DNA from: Candidatus Binatia bacterium
GTDB taxonomy: Bacteria > Desulfobacterota > Binatia > Bin18
Length of the DNA stretch: 64,000 nucleotides
Assembly (NCBI GenBank): GCA_951812575.1
Contig: OX638322.1
Span: forward strand, 1,301,925-1,365,924
Reading direction: 5' to 3'
Part shown: positions 57,140 through 64,000 of the stretch, piece after piece
Numbering within the stretch: position 1 is the stretch's first letter
Layout of the letters: each line of letters opens with the position of its first letter
The notes under the pieces: generated by a model
The model's database searches: none
What the model saw: only the letters and a program-made list of their open reading frames with translations
Told to the model about the DNA's origin: nothing
Position numbers and translations under genes: made by a program

Positions 57140-58825
57140 TTATCCATATGTTCTCGTATACCAGTGCTGCTGGGCGACACTCAGGACATTATTGATAAGC
57201 CAGTACAGCACCAGTCCGGCTGGAAAATTAATGAACATCACCGTAAAGATAACCGGCATCAAGAGCATCATCTTCTGCTGGATCGGATCTCCGGTGGTTG
57301 GCATCATCATCTGCTGAATGATCATCGACCCCCCCATAAGTAAGGTCAGCACCGGGATACCTGGGGGGTCAACGAAAGGAATGGCAAGCGCGCCCAAGCG
57401 GTCTGGCTGAGACAGGTCTTCAATCCAGCCGAAAAAGGGAGCTTGTCTTAATTCAATGGCGTACAAAAGCCCCTGATACAGGCCGATGAACACCGGGAGT
57501 TGTACAATCATGGGGAGACACCCACCGAGCGGATTCACTTCGTACCGCTTATACAGTTCCATCATTTCCTGGTTCAGCTTTTGTCGGTCGTCCTTATATT
57601 GCTCACGCAGTCGTTCTATCTGCGGCTGGAGTTTCTTCATCGCCGACATAGACTTGAAGCTCTTATTACTGAGCGGGAAGAACACCAGTTTAACCAGGAC
57701 AGTGAGTAAGATGATAGCAATGCCGTAGTTCCCGGTCACCCCATACAGGAATCTCAGCAGTGAGACTAACGGCCGGGCAATAAAGTGGGACCAGCCAAAA
57801 TCGATGGCCCGGTCAAAGGCCGGGTCAACCGCATTCAGGGCCTCCGTATCCTTCGGACCAATATACAGGGTGTAGGCGACAGCCTCCCCGCTCCAGGGAG
57901 TCGAGAGGCGTGTTTCCAGGGTCTCGTCTTCATCCCGAAAGAAGATCTGGGCCGTTTCAATATCCCGAGGCATCATGCCGGCCAAGAAATAACTGTTTGT
58001 GAAGCCGGCCCAACGAACATCCCCGGGACCGTATGAGTCTCCGGCTTCCCAATCCCAGGCGTTTTCATATTCAAAGGTCCGGCCAATCAGCGCAACCGGC
58101 CCGTAGACGTCATAATAGGCAGATTTCCCTTCTGAGCGTGAGCCTTCGAGCCAGGATAAAGAGAGGGTCGAAGCCTGAAAAGGAAGCTGCGTGACATCGA
58201 CGCTGAGACCGATGCCATACCCTTCTCCGGAAAAAGTAAAGGTTTTGGTAAAGGTTACCCCGTTCGCCAGCGACCCTCTGAACACGAGGTCCTTATCAGA
58301 TCCCGTCGGCACAAAGAGCCGTTCTCCCGCGGGGACCCCCTTCACGGTATACAGCAGGGTATCATCACTAATAGTGATAGTCTTGCCACTCAGGCTCAGG
58401 ACGAAGGGCAGCTCTCCATAGGTCCCGGCGATGACCATTTCCAATAGCGGACTGTCTGGGCTAAGCGTGACCGGATACTGTTTGAGTCGGAAGCTTTTGA
58501 TACGTCCGCCCATAGAAGTAAAAATAGCAATATACGTGTCTGTCTCAACTGTTATGTCCTGTTCAACGGGAGGAAGCGGAGCGGTTGATGCGGGCCAGGG
58601 CCTACCGGGAGCCGGTTCTGCTTGGTGTTCAACATCGGTCTGGCGGCGCTCCGAAAGGAGTGGGGTCTGTTGCTCTGCAGGAGTGGCTGATTCCGAGCCG
58701 ACTAACGGCTGTTGAGGCTGGGGCTGGAGCGGGTCAGGCGGCGGGTACAGATAGGAGATCAGTGACTGATACCCGATAAGAATGAGGATACAGAGGACAA
58801 TAGCGAGGAGACTCTTGTTATCCAT
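57140..58825 (-). CDS. yidC: Membrane protein insertase YidC
   Basis: 561 residues, Gram-negative type. Membrane anchor DNKSLLAIVLCILILIGYQSLISYLY; large periplasmic domain (about 30-340); then the conserved core with four further helices: YGVTGNYGIAIILLTVLVKLVFFPLSNKSFKSMSAMKKLQPQIERLREQYKDDRQKLNQEMMELYKRYEVNPLGGCLPMIVQLPVFIGLY. ATG 58825 preferred; a GTG at 58846 is possible. Confidence 0.96.
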   Translation of the reverse strand: MDNKSLLAIVLCILILIGYQSLISYLYPPPDPLQPQPQQPLVGSESATPAEQQTPLLSERRQTDVEHQAEPAPGRPWPASTAPLPPVEQDITVETDTYIAIFTSMGGRIKSFRLKQYPVTLSPDSPLLEMVIAGTYGELPFVLSLSGKTITISDDTLLYTVKGVPAGERLFVPTGSDKDLVFRGSLANGVTFTKTFTFSGEGYGIGLSVDVTQLPFQASTLSLSWLEGSRSEGKSAYYDVYGPVALIGRTFEYENAWDWEAGDSYGPGDVRWAGFTNSYFLAGMMPRDIETAQIFFRDEDETLETRLSTPWSGEAVAYTLYIGPKDTEALNAVDPAFDRAIDFGWSHFIARPLVSLLRFLYGVTGNYGIAIILLTVLVKLVFFPLSNKSFKSMSAMKKLQPQIERLREQYKDDRQKLNQEMMELYKRYEVNPLGGCLPMIVQLPVFIGLYQGLLYAIELRQAPFFGWIEDLSQPDRLGALAIPFVDPPGIPVLTLLMGGSMIIQQMMMPTTGDPIQQKMMLLMPVIFTVMFINFPAGLVLYWLINNVLSVAQQHWYTRTYG

Positions 58826-58852
58826 GGAAACTTCAAATGCCCACACAATGCG

Positions 58853-59131
58853 TTAGGGGACGAGATCGACTCCGCCCGGATGCCAGGGGTGGCATTTGGC
58901 GAGACGTCGAATCGTGAGCATCAGTCCCCGGAGTGGTCCATGCTTGCGTACGGCGTGCAGAGCGTACTGAGAGCAACTGGGATAGAAGCGACAGGCCGGA
59001 CCGATCAGCGGAGAGATGAAGAGGCGATAGCTCTTGAGTCCACCCACGACGAACAGTTGTCCGAGCCGGGAGACCGCTGTGGCGCATGACGGGCCGGAAA
59101 AGTGAGAGATTTCACTGCGTGCGTTGAGCAA
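58853..59131 (-). CDS. yidD: Membrane protein insertion efficiency factor YidD
   Basis: Up to 92 residues. Core motif LKSYRLFISPLIGPACRFYPSCSQYALHAVRKHG (CRFYPSCSQYA signature) and WHPGGVDLVP. The start is uncertain: TTG 59131 overlaps the end of rnpA by 20 bp; GTG 59047 would give a normal-sized protein. Helps YidC or the Sec machinery. Confidence 0.92.
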   Translation of the reverse strand: MLNARSEISHFSGPSCATAVSRLGQLFVVGGLKSYRLFISPLIGPACRFYPSCSQYALHAVRKHGPLRGLMLTIRRLAKCHPWHPGGVDLVP

Positions 59132-59642
59132 TGGGAAGCACCCTCTCTAGTTCGGTAACGATCCGGGCAAAAGATAACTCCTGCGCGCGTGACTTGGGAA
59201 TAATAAGAATATCACGTGGTGGGGATATCCGCGCCTGCCGGATTCGAAAAAACTCGCGCAACCTTCTCTTTATCTGATTTCGTATGACCGCCTTGCCATA
59301 TCGCCGTGAGGCTGTCACCCCAAGGCGGGGACGAGCGGTACGAGCGGGCGAGGTAATAACAATAAAATTACGACTATATCGGCGTTCTCCTCGTCTCTGG
59401 AGGGCGAGAAATTCTCGGCGAACACGCAGACGTGCTGCTTTGGGAAATGTGTATCGGACCGTGCGAGCAGCTAGCGGCGCGCCGGCTTGAGCGGTGTCCG
59501 TACACTGAGGAGTTTGCGCCCTTTCGCGCGCCGCCTCTTGATAACCGCACGACCTCCGGCTGTCCTCATCCGAACGAGAAACCCGTGCGTGCGCTTTCGA
59601 CTGGTATTGCTTGGTTGATAGGTCCTTTTCATCGATATTCAT
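59112..59642 (-). CDS. rnpA: Ribonuclease P protein component with N-terminal extension overlapping rpmH
   Basis: 176 residues, about 60 longer than normal. The conserved protein starts at [24 protein letters not shown] and includes the RNR motif [20 protein letters not shown]. No ATG, GTG or TTG exists in frame between the ATG at 59642 and this core, so translation must begin at 59642, ten bases before the rpmH start and in another frame. The first about 55 codons therefore run through all of rpmH. Thermus species have the same nested arrangement. A start at a rare codon (CTG at the AARL position would cut the core) is the alternative. The extension is basic ([15 protein letters not shown]) and has no recognised domain. 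Confidence 0.9.
   Translation of the reverse strand: MNIDEKDLSTKQYQSKAHARVSRSDEDSRRSCGYQEAARERAQTPQCTDTAQAGAPLAARTVRYTFPKAARLRVRREFLALQRRGERRYSRNFIVITSPARTARPRLGVTASRRYGKAVIRNQIKRRLREFFRIRQARISPPRDILIIPKSRAQELSFARIVTELERVLPIAQRTQ
59471..59632 (-). CDS. rpmH: 50S ribosomal protein L34, nested in rnpA
   Basis: 53 residues, too short for most ORF callers and hidden in the rnpA frame: it begins [20 protein letters not shown] and ends in a KGRKLLS...KPARR segment; the MKRTYQPS start and the [11 protein letters not shown] core are diagnostic. ATG 59632 lies 10 nt after the rnpA ATG (59642). The nearest Shine-Dalgarno (AGGA at 59647-59650) is 4 nt from the rnpA start and 14 nt from this one; both may share it. 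The stop (59471) is 359 bp before the rnpA stop. Confidence 0.95.
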   Translation of the reverse strand: MKRTYQPSNTSRKRTHGFLVRMRTAGGRAVIKRRRAKGRKLLSVRTPLKPARR

Positions 59643-59679
59643 CCGTTCCTAGTGTGCGGTACTCAGTCAGCCATCCATA

Positions 59680-59733
59680 AAAGAGTAAACATGTCCTCCA
59701 ATAGACATGAGATGCTGGACACGTTTACTCTTT
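59680..59733 (+). repeat. Palindromic repeat copy G
   Basis: AAAGAGTAAACATGTCC...GGACACGTTTACTCTTT, 54 bp, between gpsA (upstream on the minus strand) and rpmH/rnpA. It could terminate gpsA transcripts and separate them from the translation operon. Confidence 0.9.
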
Positions 59734-59755
59734 TCACCATACCGCTCCCAAGATG

Positions 59756-60769
59756 TCAATTTTCTCCTGGTGGAAACTCGGCCTTGATCTGACGTGCCAA
59801 CAGGTCTGAGACCACCTGCGTCGGCGGTTTACCAGAATAGACAAGCTCATATATCTGCTCCACAATAGGCATATCAACGGCTAGACGTCGGGCTAAATCC
59901 AGAATCGAGCGGCAGTTCCGGATGCCCTCGGCAATCGTTGTCATGCTCCGCTGAATGGTCTCCAAGGACTCTCCTTTTCCGAGCCGAATACCGACGGTTC
60001 GGTTGCGGCTGAGATCACTCGTGCACGTAAGAATAAGGTCACCCATGCCAGACAGGCCCGATAACGTTTGAGGATTTGCTCCCATCCGGGTTGCCAAACG
60101 GACAACTTCAGCCATGCCACGCGTGATTAAGGCCGCCCGCGCGTTATAGCCATAGCCTAAGCCGTCACTCACTCCGACGGCCAAGGCAATCACATTCTTG
60201 ACTGCCCCGCCAATCTCGGCCCCAATCATGTCCGTTGTGGTGTAGACGCGAAATGTCGGAGCCGCAAACAGTGTCTGGACTCTCTGAGCAATGGCGTGAT
60301 CTTGAGCTGCGACCGTTACCGCGGTCGGGAGTCCGCGTGCGACTTCTGCGGCAAAGCTGGGGCCTGAGAGCACGGCGATCTTGTGGGCGAACCGTGGGGG
60401 GAGGGCCTCGGTGAGCACCCCACTCATCGTTTGGAGAGAATCCTGCTCAATACCTTTACTCGTGCTCACGAGCAGCGGTGTTGTCGTCAACAAAGATCCT
60501 AGCGTTGAGGCAATGGGACGGACCGCATGGGATGGAACGGCGATAACAAGAACCTCAGCGCCGATGACTGACGCAGACAGCTCTGGGGTAAAGCCGAGCG
60601 TCTCCGGAAGCCGCACCCCAGGCAGGTAGTCCGCATTCTCTCGTGTGCTTTCAATCTTCCGGGCCAAGACCTCACGCCTGACCCACACCTGAGCCTCATG
60701 TCCGACCGAGTCTAAGAGACACGCCAGGGCGGTTCCCCACCCGCCTCCGCCAATAACAGCAACACGCAT
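59756..60769 (-). CDS. gpsA: NAD(P)-dependent glycerol-3-phosphate dehydrogenase
   Basis: 337 residues. Rossmann start RVAVIGGGGWGTALACLLDSVGHEAQVWVR, VSTSKGIEQDSLQTMSGVL, LSGPSFAAEVARGLPTAVTVAA, active-site GAEIGGAVKNVIALAVGVSDGLGYGYNARAALITRGMAEV and SGMGDLILTCTSDLSRNRTVG. Makes glycerol-3-phosphate for phospholipid synthesis. Confidence 0.95.
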   Translation of the reverse strand: MRVAVIGGGGWGTALACLLDSVGHEAQVWVRREVLARKIESTRENADYLPGVRLPETLGFTPELSASVIGAEVLVIAVPSHAVRPIASTLGSLLTTTPLLVSTSKGIEQDSLQTMSGVLTEALPPRFAHKIAVLSGPSFAAEVARGLPTAVTVAAQDHAIAQRVQTLFAAPTFRVYTTTDMIGAEIGGAVKNVIALAVGVSDGLGYGYNARAALITRGMAEVVRLATRMGANPQTLSGLSGMGDLILTCTSDLSRNRTVGIRLGKGESLETIQRSMTTIAEGIRNCRSILDLARRLAVDMPIVEQIYELVYSGKPPTQVVSDLLARQIKAEFPPGEN

Positions 60770-60798
60770 ATGACTAATCACACCCTGCAAAGGACTCT

Positions 60799-61635
60799 TT
60801 AATGTGGACGCCAGCCGATGACGTTGAGCTGGCGACCGGCTTGCGCTCTTTCTCTTCGGTACGAGGTAAACTCATCTGGATGGCAGAATGTACAGGGTCC
60901 GACGCTGTGAATCTGCGTCTGTGGGACGCCGGCCTGAATCAACTGCATGCGGTTGATCGCCCGCAGGTCGAGATAGCCCTTGTCTCCCTGCCGATGCCAG
61001 GTCGTAGGCCGTCCATCTCCCCAGCGCTCAAAGAGTGGCTCTCCTATCTCGGAGCCGACTTGATAACAGCATCCGCCAATTGACGGACCCAGGGCGACCC
61101 AAAGTTGGGCAGGAGCAATATCCCATTGTTCGACACATAGTTCGACTGCTCGGAGGGCGATTGCCTTCAGCGTGCCTCTCCATCCAGCGTGAAGAGCGCC
61201 AAGAAGAGGAAGTGTGTCCAGCTTTTTGTATCTATTGGAGGACACGTTTCCTCTTTCGCCCCTTTTCTGTGGGGCAACGAGGAGAATCGGTACGCAATCC
61301 GCTGTCTTAATGCCAAGCAGGACGTTTTGCTCGGTTGTGAGCATCCCGTCTGCTTCTAATGCTGATGTTGCTTCCCCCCCTCCAATATGCACGATGGTAT
61401 TCCCATGAACCTGGGTGAGGGTATGCAGTGGACAGTCCGGGGCGCCCAAAGAAGCGCCTAATGAAGCTGCTGTGAAGGATTTTGGTAAGCGACGGGAAAA
61501 ACCATGGATCAGACCAGGAAACGCGCTCCACGCCTCGGCCCGAATCCAGAGCTCCCGCCCGGACGGTTCTTTTGGGCTTGGAGCCGATTTAGGCAGAACT
61601 CCTCCCTCCCTTTTCGATAAGGGCGAGCGTTTCAA
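60799..61635 (-). CDS. pgeF: Peptidoglycan editing factor PgeF/YfiH (multicopper polyphenol oxidase fold), with repeat insert
   Basis: About 278 residues. Metal site residues: TQVHGNTIVHI, GIKTADCVPILLVAP, ALHAGWRGTLKAIALRAV, ALGPSIGGCCYQVG, TFCHPDEFTSYRRE. Between LLVAP and LHAGWRG lies an insert QKRGERGNVSSNRYKKLDT-LPLLGA translated from palindromic repeat copy H; relatives normally have only a short linker here. No ATG start exists; TTG 61635 is the shortest plausible one, with TTG 61701 and 61710 upstream, all inside the end of the RNA methyltransferase gene. Removes wrongly placed L-Ser/Gly in stem peptides or oxidises phenols in other species. Confidence 0.85.
   Translation of the reverse strand: MKRSPLSKREGGVLPKSAPSPKEPSGRELWIRAEAWSAFPGLIHGFSRRLPKSFTAASLGASLGAPDCPLHTLTQVHGNTIVHIGGGEATSALEADGMLTTEQNVLLGIKTADCVPILLVAPQKRGERGNVSSNRYKKLDTLPLLGALHAGWRGTLKAIALRAVELCVEQWDIAPAQLWVALGPSIGGCCYQVGSEIGEPLFERWGDGRPTTWHRQGDKGYLDLRAINRMQLIQAGVPQTQIHSVGPCTFCHPDEFTSYRRERAQAGRQLNVIGWRPH
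61204..61256 (-). repeat. Palindromic repeat copy H, inside pgeF
   Basis: In minus orientation: AAAGAGGAAACGTGTCC...GGACACACTTCCTCTT, 53 bp. It lies within the pgeF frame, is translated as ERGNVSSNRYKKLDTLPLL and causes no frameshift. Orientation and frame agree with copies B and E. Confidence 0.85.
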
Positions 61636-62917
61636 TCTGGTCTGTCTGCGGAAACATATCGAAGGGCTGGACCCGTCCGACGGTATAGCCAGCGTCGGCA
61701 AAACGATCAAGGTCTCGGGCGAGCGTCCGGGGCGAACAGGAGATATAGAGCAGTTTGGGCGTGTTCACTCCTATGACCGAGGAAAACGCCTCGGGGCTCA
61801 GTCCTGTCCGAGGCGGGTTGAGCACAATCCTATCGATAGGTGGGAGGGTGAGAGCGACCTCTTCTACCTTCTGCGCTGCATCACCATGAAAGAAACGGGT
61901 ATTGTGGTATCCGTTGCGCCGGGCGTTTTCTTTTGCAACGTTCACGGCCCGTTCATTTTCCTCAATCCCGACCACAAACTGGGTCTGCGAGGCACAATAC
62001 AGGGCGAGAGGACCGATTCCGCAGTACACATCAAGAACGATTTCCTGTCCGGTCATATTGCTCCACCGGACAGCGGTCTCGTAAATACGCTTCGCCATCG
62101 GTGGATTGACCTGAGAAAAAGTATCCACCGGGATGCTGAGCCGGATATGCCCTATTTGTTCGAGTAAAGAGTCTCGACCTCGCAAGGGGCGAAAGCGTTT
62201 CCCCCAGATCACATTGCCCGGCTGGTCGTTGATATTCTGAACAATGCCACTCAAAAAAGGAAACCGTCGTTCAAGCTGTCGGGTCAAGTCGTGCACCTGG
62301 GGAAAGTGCATATGCCGGGTGACCAGCAGCAGCAGCGCCTTCCGCTGCCAAAAACTATAGCGCAGGTCGATATAGCGGAGTTGGCCGGTGTCATGCGCTT
62401 CGTTATAGGGGATAATATGCAGCCGTTCTATCGCCTGTTTGAGAAAGGCGACGAGACGGTTGACCTCTTTGGGGTGGACGGGACACGCCGAGATATCAAA
62501 AACTTGGTGTGTTGCAGGGATATACAGGCCAATCTGGACTTGCCCTTTGACACTCTGCACGGCCAGCTTAACGTGGGAGCGGTAGCCAAACTTTTTGGGA
62601 GAAGCAACGGGCAGCGGAATATTGACCGCCCTGAGCGACGGAAAGGCGGCAAACGCCTCCTGCACTATGGTTTGTTTTCTTTCAAGCTGTTGGTCGTAGG
62701 GAACGGAGACGAAAGGGCAGCCGTAACAGTGCGGCGCATGCGGACAGGGCGGCTTCCAGTCGGGCTTACCGCTTATACGCCCGTTTGAACGCGACGACCC
62801 TGGGACCAACTTCTTTCTTCTGGACTGACTGTCCGGCTTCGGGGCTTGACGGGAACGCTGGGAACCGGCGTGTCTTTTTCGAGACGTGGACGGCCGCGAG
62901 GGTTTATGTTCTGACAC
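61589..62917 (-). CDS. RNA (uracil-5-)-methyltransferase, RlmD/TrmA class
   Basis: 442 residues. Lys/Arg/Ser-rich N-terminal extension (residues 1-55), a 4Fe-4S-type cysteine cluster CPHAPHCYGCPF, FGYRSHVKLAVQ, motif IV-like VLDVYCGIGPLALYCASQ (SAM), VLNPPRTGLSPEAF, and the catalytic cysteine in LLYISCSPRTLARDLDRFADAGY. Target likely uridine in 23S rRNA or tRNA; the N-terminal TRAM domain of RlmD is not seen, so the exact site is open. Confidence 0.9.
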   Translation of the reverse strand: MSEHKPSRPSTSRKRHAGSQRSRQAPKPDSQSRRKKLVPGSSRSNGRISGKPDWKPPCPHAPHCYGCPFVSVPYDQQLERKQTIVQEAFAAFPSLRAVNIPLPVASPKKFGYRSHVKLAVQSVKGQVQIGLYIPATHQVFDISACPVHPKEVNRLVAFLKQAIERLHIIPYNEAHDTGQLRYIDLRYSFWQRKALLLLVTRHMHFPQVHDLTRQLERRFPFLSGIVQNINDQPGNVIWGKRFRPLRGRDSLLEQIGHIRLSIPVDTFSQVNPPMAKRIYETAVRWSNMTGQEIVLDVYCGIGPLALYCASQTQFVVGIEENERAVNVAKENARRNGYHNTRFFHGDAAQKVEEVALTLPPIDRIVLNPPRTGLSPEAFSSVIGVNTPKLLYISCSPRTLARDLDRFADAGYTVGRVQPFDMFPQTDQIETLALIEKGGRSSA

Positions 62918-63051
62918 CGTGGTAGACTACAAACCCTGCTCCTGGGTGTCAACAGAATGCGGCCTGCAGGTGAGTGCAGCGTGACCCGATGACACTCTAC
63001 CCGGTGTCTCCTGTTACAGACGGGTGGAGGGTCGTCAGGCGCCTTCGGAAT

Positions 63052-63444
63052 CTAGGATCCTGAATAGTGCTGCTCTCTCGGTACACGGGAGCGGTGGGTG
63101 CGGCGCAAGAATGCGTACAGTATCCAGGCCGGTCCGCTGATGACCAGAGCATAGATCGCGATTGCTATCGGGCCAAGCAGGCCCGCGAACAGAGACGCTA
63201 CCGCAGTCACAGGTGCCAGTACGGCGAAGGTGGTCCAGGCCGTACCCGGACACCCAATCCGCCGGAGTCTGAGGCAGGCCAGGGCAAGCGGGAGGCCGCA
63301 AGGTGCCGTCACGACTAATGAAAGCCACGCATGCAGTTCTACAGGCCACGGCACACTACGGACCGGGGCCGTCGCGGCGATACCGACTGGCAGCCATAAT
63401 AAGGCAAGCAGACCGAAGGCAAGGCGGCGCGTTATCGTTGGCAT
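63052..63444 (-). CDS. Small multi-pass membrane protein
   Basis: 130 residues, about four hydrophobic helices (LAFGLLALLWLPVGIAATA; LHAWLSLVVTAPCGLPLALACL; FAVLAPVTAVASLFAGLLGPIAIAIYALVI). No recognised family. Start chosen at ATG 63444 (MPTITRRL). A 13-bp direct repeat (AAGGCGGCGCGTT) lies at 63421 and 63481, inside and before this gene. Unknown function. Confidence 0.5.
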   Translation of the reverse strand: MPTITRRLAFGLLALLWLPVGIAATAPVRSVPWPVELHAWLSLVVTAPCGLPLALACLRLRRIGCPGTAWTTFAVLAPVTAVASLFAGLLGPIAIAIYALVISGPAWILYAFLRRTHRSRVPREQHYSGS

Positions 63445-63585
63445 GTATCCATGATACACCCCGACCCTGCATTCGCCAGTAAGGCGGCGCGTTGAGTCCT
63501 CCAACGCCGTCAGCCGAGTTGATCTGGACGTTTTTGACCCAAAGGAGGGAAGGAGAAAAGGCGTGTGAATTCTGAGCCGGCCCGC

Positions 63586-64000
63586 TCAGGAAGCCGACTG
63601 GTATAGATGCCCGACAATTTCGGCCGCGCTCAAAAACTCAAAGCGTGTTTTGCCAATATCCTCCAGACAGACGAATTTGACTTTTCCGGCAGTGACCTTT
63701 TTGTCCGCCTCGATCCCTATCCGGAGATGCTCTTGTGCGAGATCCTGTGGGATGTCGATCGGTAAGCCGGCCTGTTTGATCAGGCGCACGACACGGTCAC
63801 GTACCGCCGGCCGACACAGACCTCGTTGTTGCGACAGGTGGGTGGCGAAAACCATACCCAGCGCGACCGCTTCCCCGTGGAGAAAGCTTTTGTAACTGGT
63901 GGCACTTTCAATCGCGTGTCCCATGGTGTGACCGAAGTTGAGAATCGCCCGATAATCCCCTTCCGTTTCGTCTTCTTCCACAACCAGAGCCTTGAGTTGA
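63586..64000 (-). CDS. aroB: 3-dehydroquinate synthase, C-terminal part
   Basis: The window ends inside this gene. About 138 codons remain: ILNFGHTMGHAIESATSYKSFLHGEAVALGMVFATHLSQQRGL holds the zinc-binding histidines (GHTxGHAIE and HGEAVALGM), followed by the helical C-domain and IGKTRFEFL. Shikimate pathway enzyme. The frame is open to base 64000, so the 5' part lies beyond the window. Confidence 0.92.
   Translation of the reverse strand, partial: QLKALVVEEDETEGDYRAILNFGHTMGHAIESATSYKSFLHGEAVALGMVFATHLSQQRGLCRPAVRDRVVRLIKQAGLPIDIPQDLAQEHLRIGIEADKKVTAGKVKFVCLEDIGKTRFEFLSAAEIVGHLYQSAS

Noticed and set aside
59643..59756. Second replication origin near rpmH
   Set aside because: No DnaA boxes are seen in this gap; it holds only palindromic repeat copy G.
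63421..63493. 13-bp direct repeat AAGGCGGCGCGTT at 63421 and 63481
   Set aside because: Too short and only two copies; no gene of a mobile element lies between them, so no attachment site is claimed.

Overview
The window is a near-complete piece of a Gram-negative bacterial chromosome that contains the replication origin. Evidence for a Gram-negative cell: an outer-membrane porin, a GyrB with the long Gram-negative TOPRIM insertion, an AmpG-like permease and cleavable-looking leaders on F0 subunits. The F-type ATP synthase is split into an F0 a/c block with atpI/atpZ and a separate b'-b-delta-alpha-gamma-beta-epsilon block joined to parA-parB. As I recall, that layout is common in former Deltaproteobacteria (Desulfobacterota and relatives). 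Together with many amidohydrolase, MaoC and acyl-CoA genes, it suggests an uncultivated lineage near Desulfobacterota/Tectomicrobia/Binatota. This placement is inference only.

Layout. 0-6.4 kb: urea acquisition and urease maturation (porin, urtA and the first codons of a probable urtB on the minus strand; ureB-G-D-E-F on the plus strand), with no ureA or ureC in view. 6.5-13.8 kb: tRNA-Arg(CCU), an aminotransferase, an amidohydrolase, a glycolate oxidase operon (glcDEF) and a MaoC hydratase. 14.1-16.5 kb: an A+T-richer restriction-modification island (HNH nuclease plus C5-cytosine methyltransferase). 16.6-22.3 kb: asd, a divergent Nramp transporter, then hemL-atpZ-atpI-atpB-atpE on the minus strand. 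22.4-30.8 kb: dnaA, a textbook oriC, dnaN, gyrB and gyrA, with no recF. 30.7-44.3 kb: mixed genes (peroxiredoxin, radC, ssb, ggt, glutaryl-CoA dehydrogenase, nth, AmpG-like permease, phd/vapC toxin-antitoxin, amidohydrolase, ABC ATPase, aroC). 44.4-59.6 kb: the block rpmH/rnpA-yidD-yidC-jag-mnmE-mnmG-rsmG-parA-parB-atpF'FHAGDC, all on the minus strand with two parS sites. 59.7-64 kb: gpsA, pgeF, an RNA uridine methyltransferase, a small membrane protein and the 3' part of aroB.

Four things stand out. (1) The peroxiredoxin behind gyrA has an in-frame TGA exactly where the peroxidatic cysteine should be, followed by a small hairpin placed like a bacterial SECIS, so it is very probably a selenoprotein. 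(2) rpmH (ribosomal protein L34) lies entirely inside rnpA in another frame, an arrangement known to me from Thermus. (3) An imperfect palindromic repeat of about 50-57 bp with 17-bp arms occurs eight times. Three copies enter reading frames, always in the same orientation and frame, including an in-frame insert next to the active site of PgeF. (4) The oriC has five DnaA boxes phased at 11 bp and a DnaA-box/GC/DnaA-trio/AT-rich unwinding module. The rpmH-to-parB block that is usually next to dnaA lies 26-35 kb away and is transcribed toward the origin.
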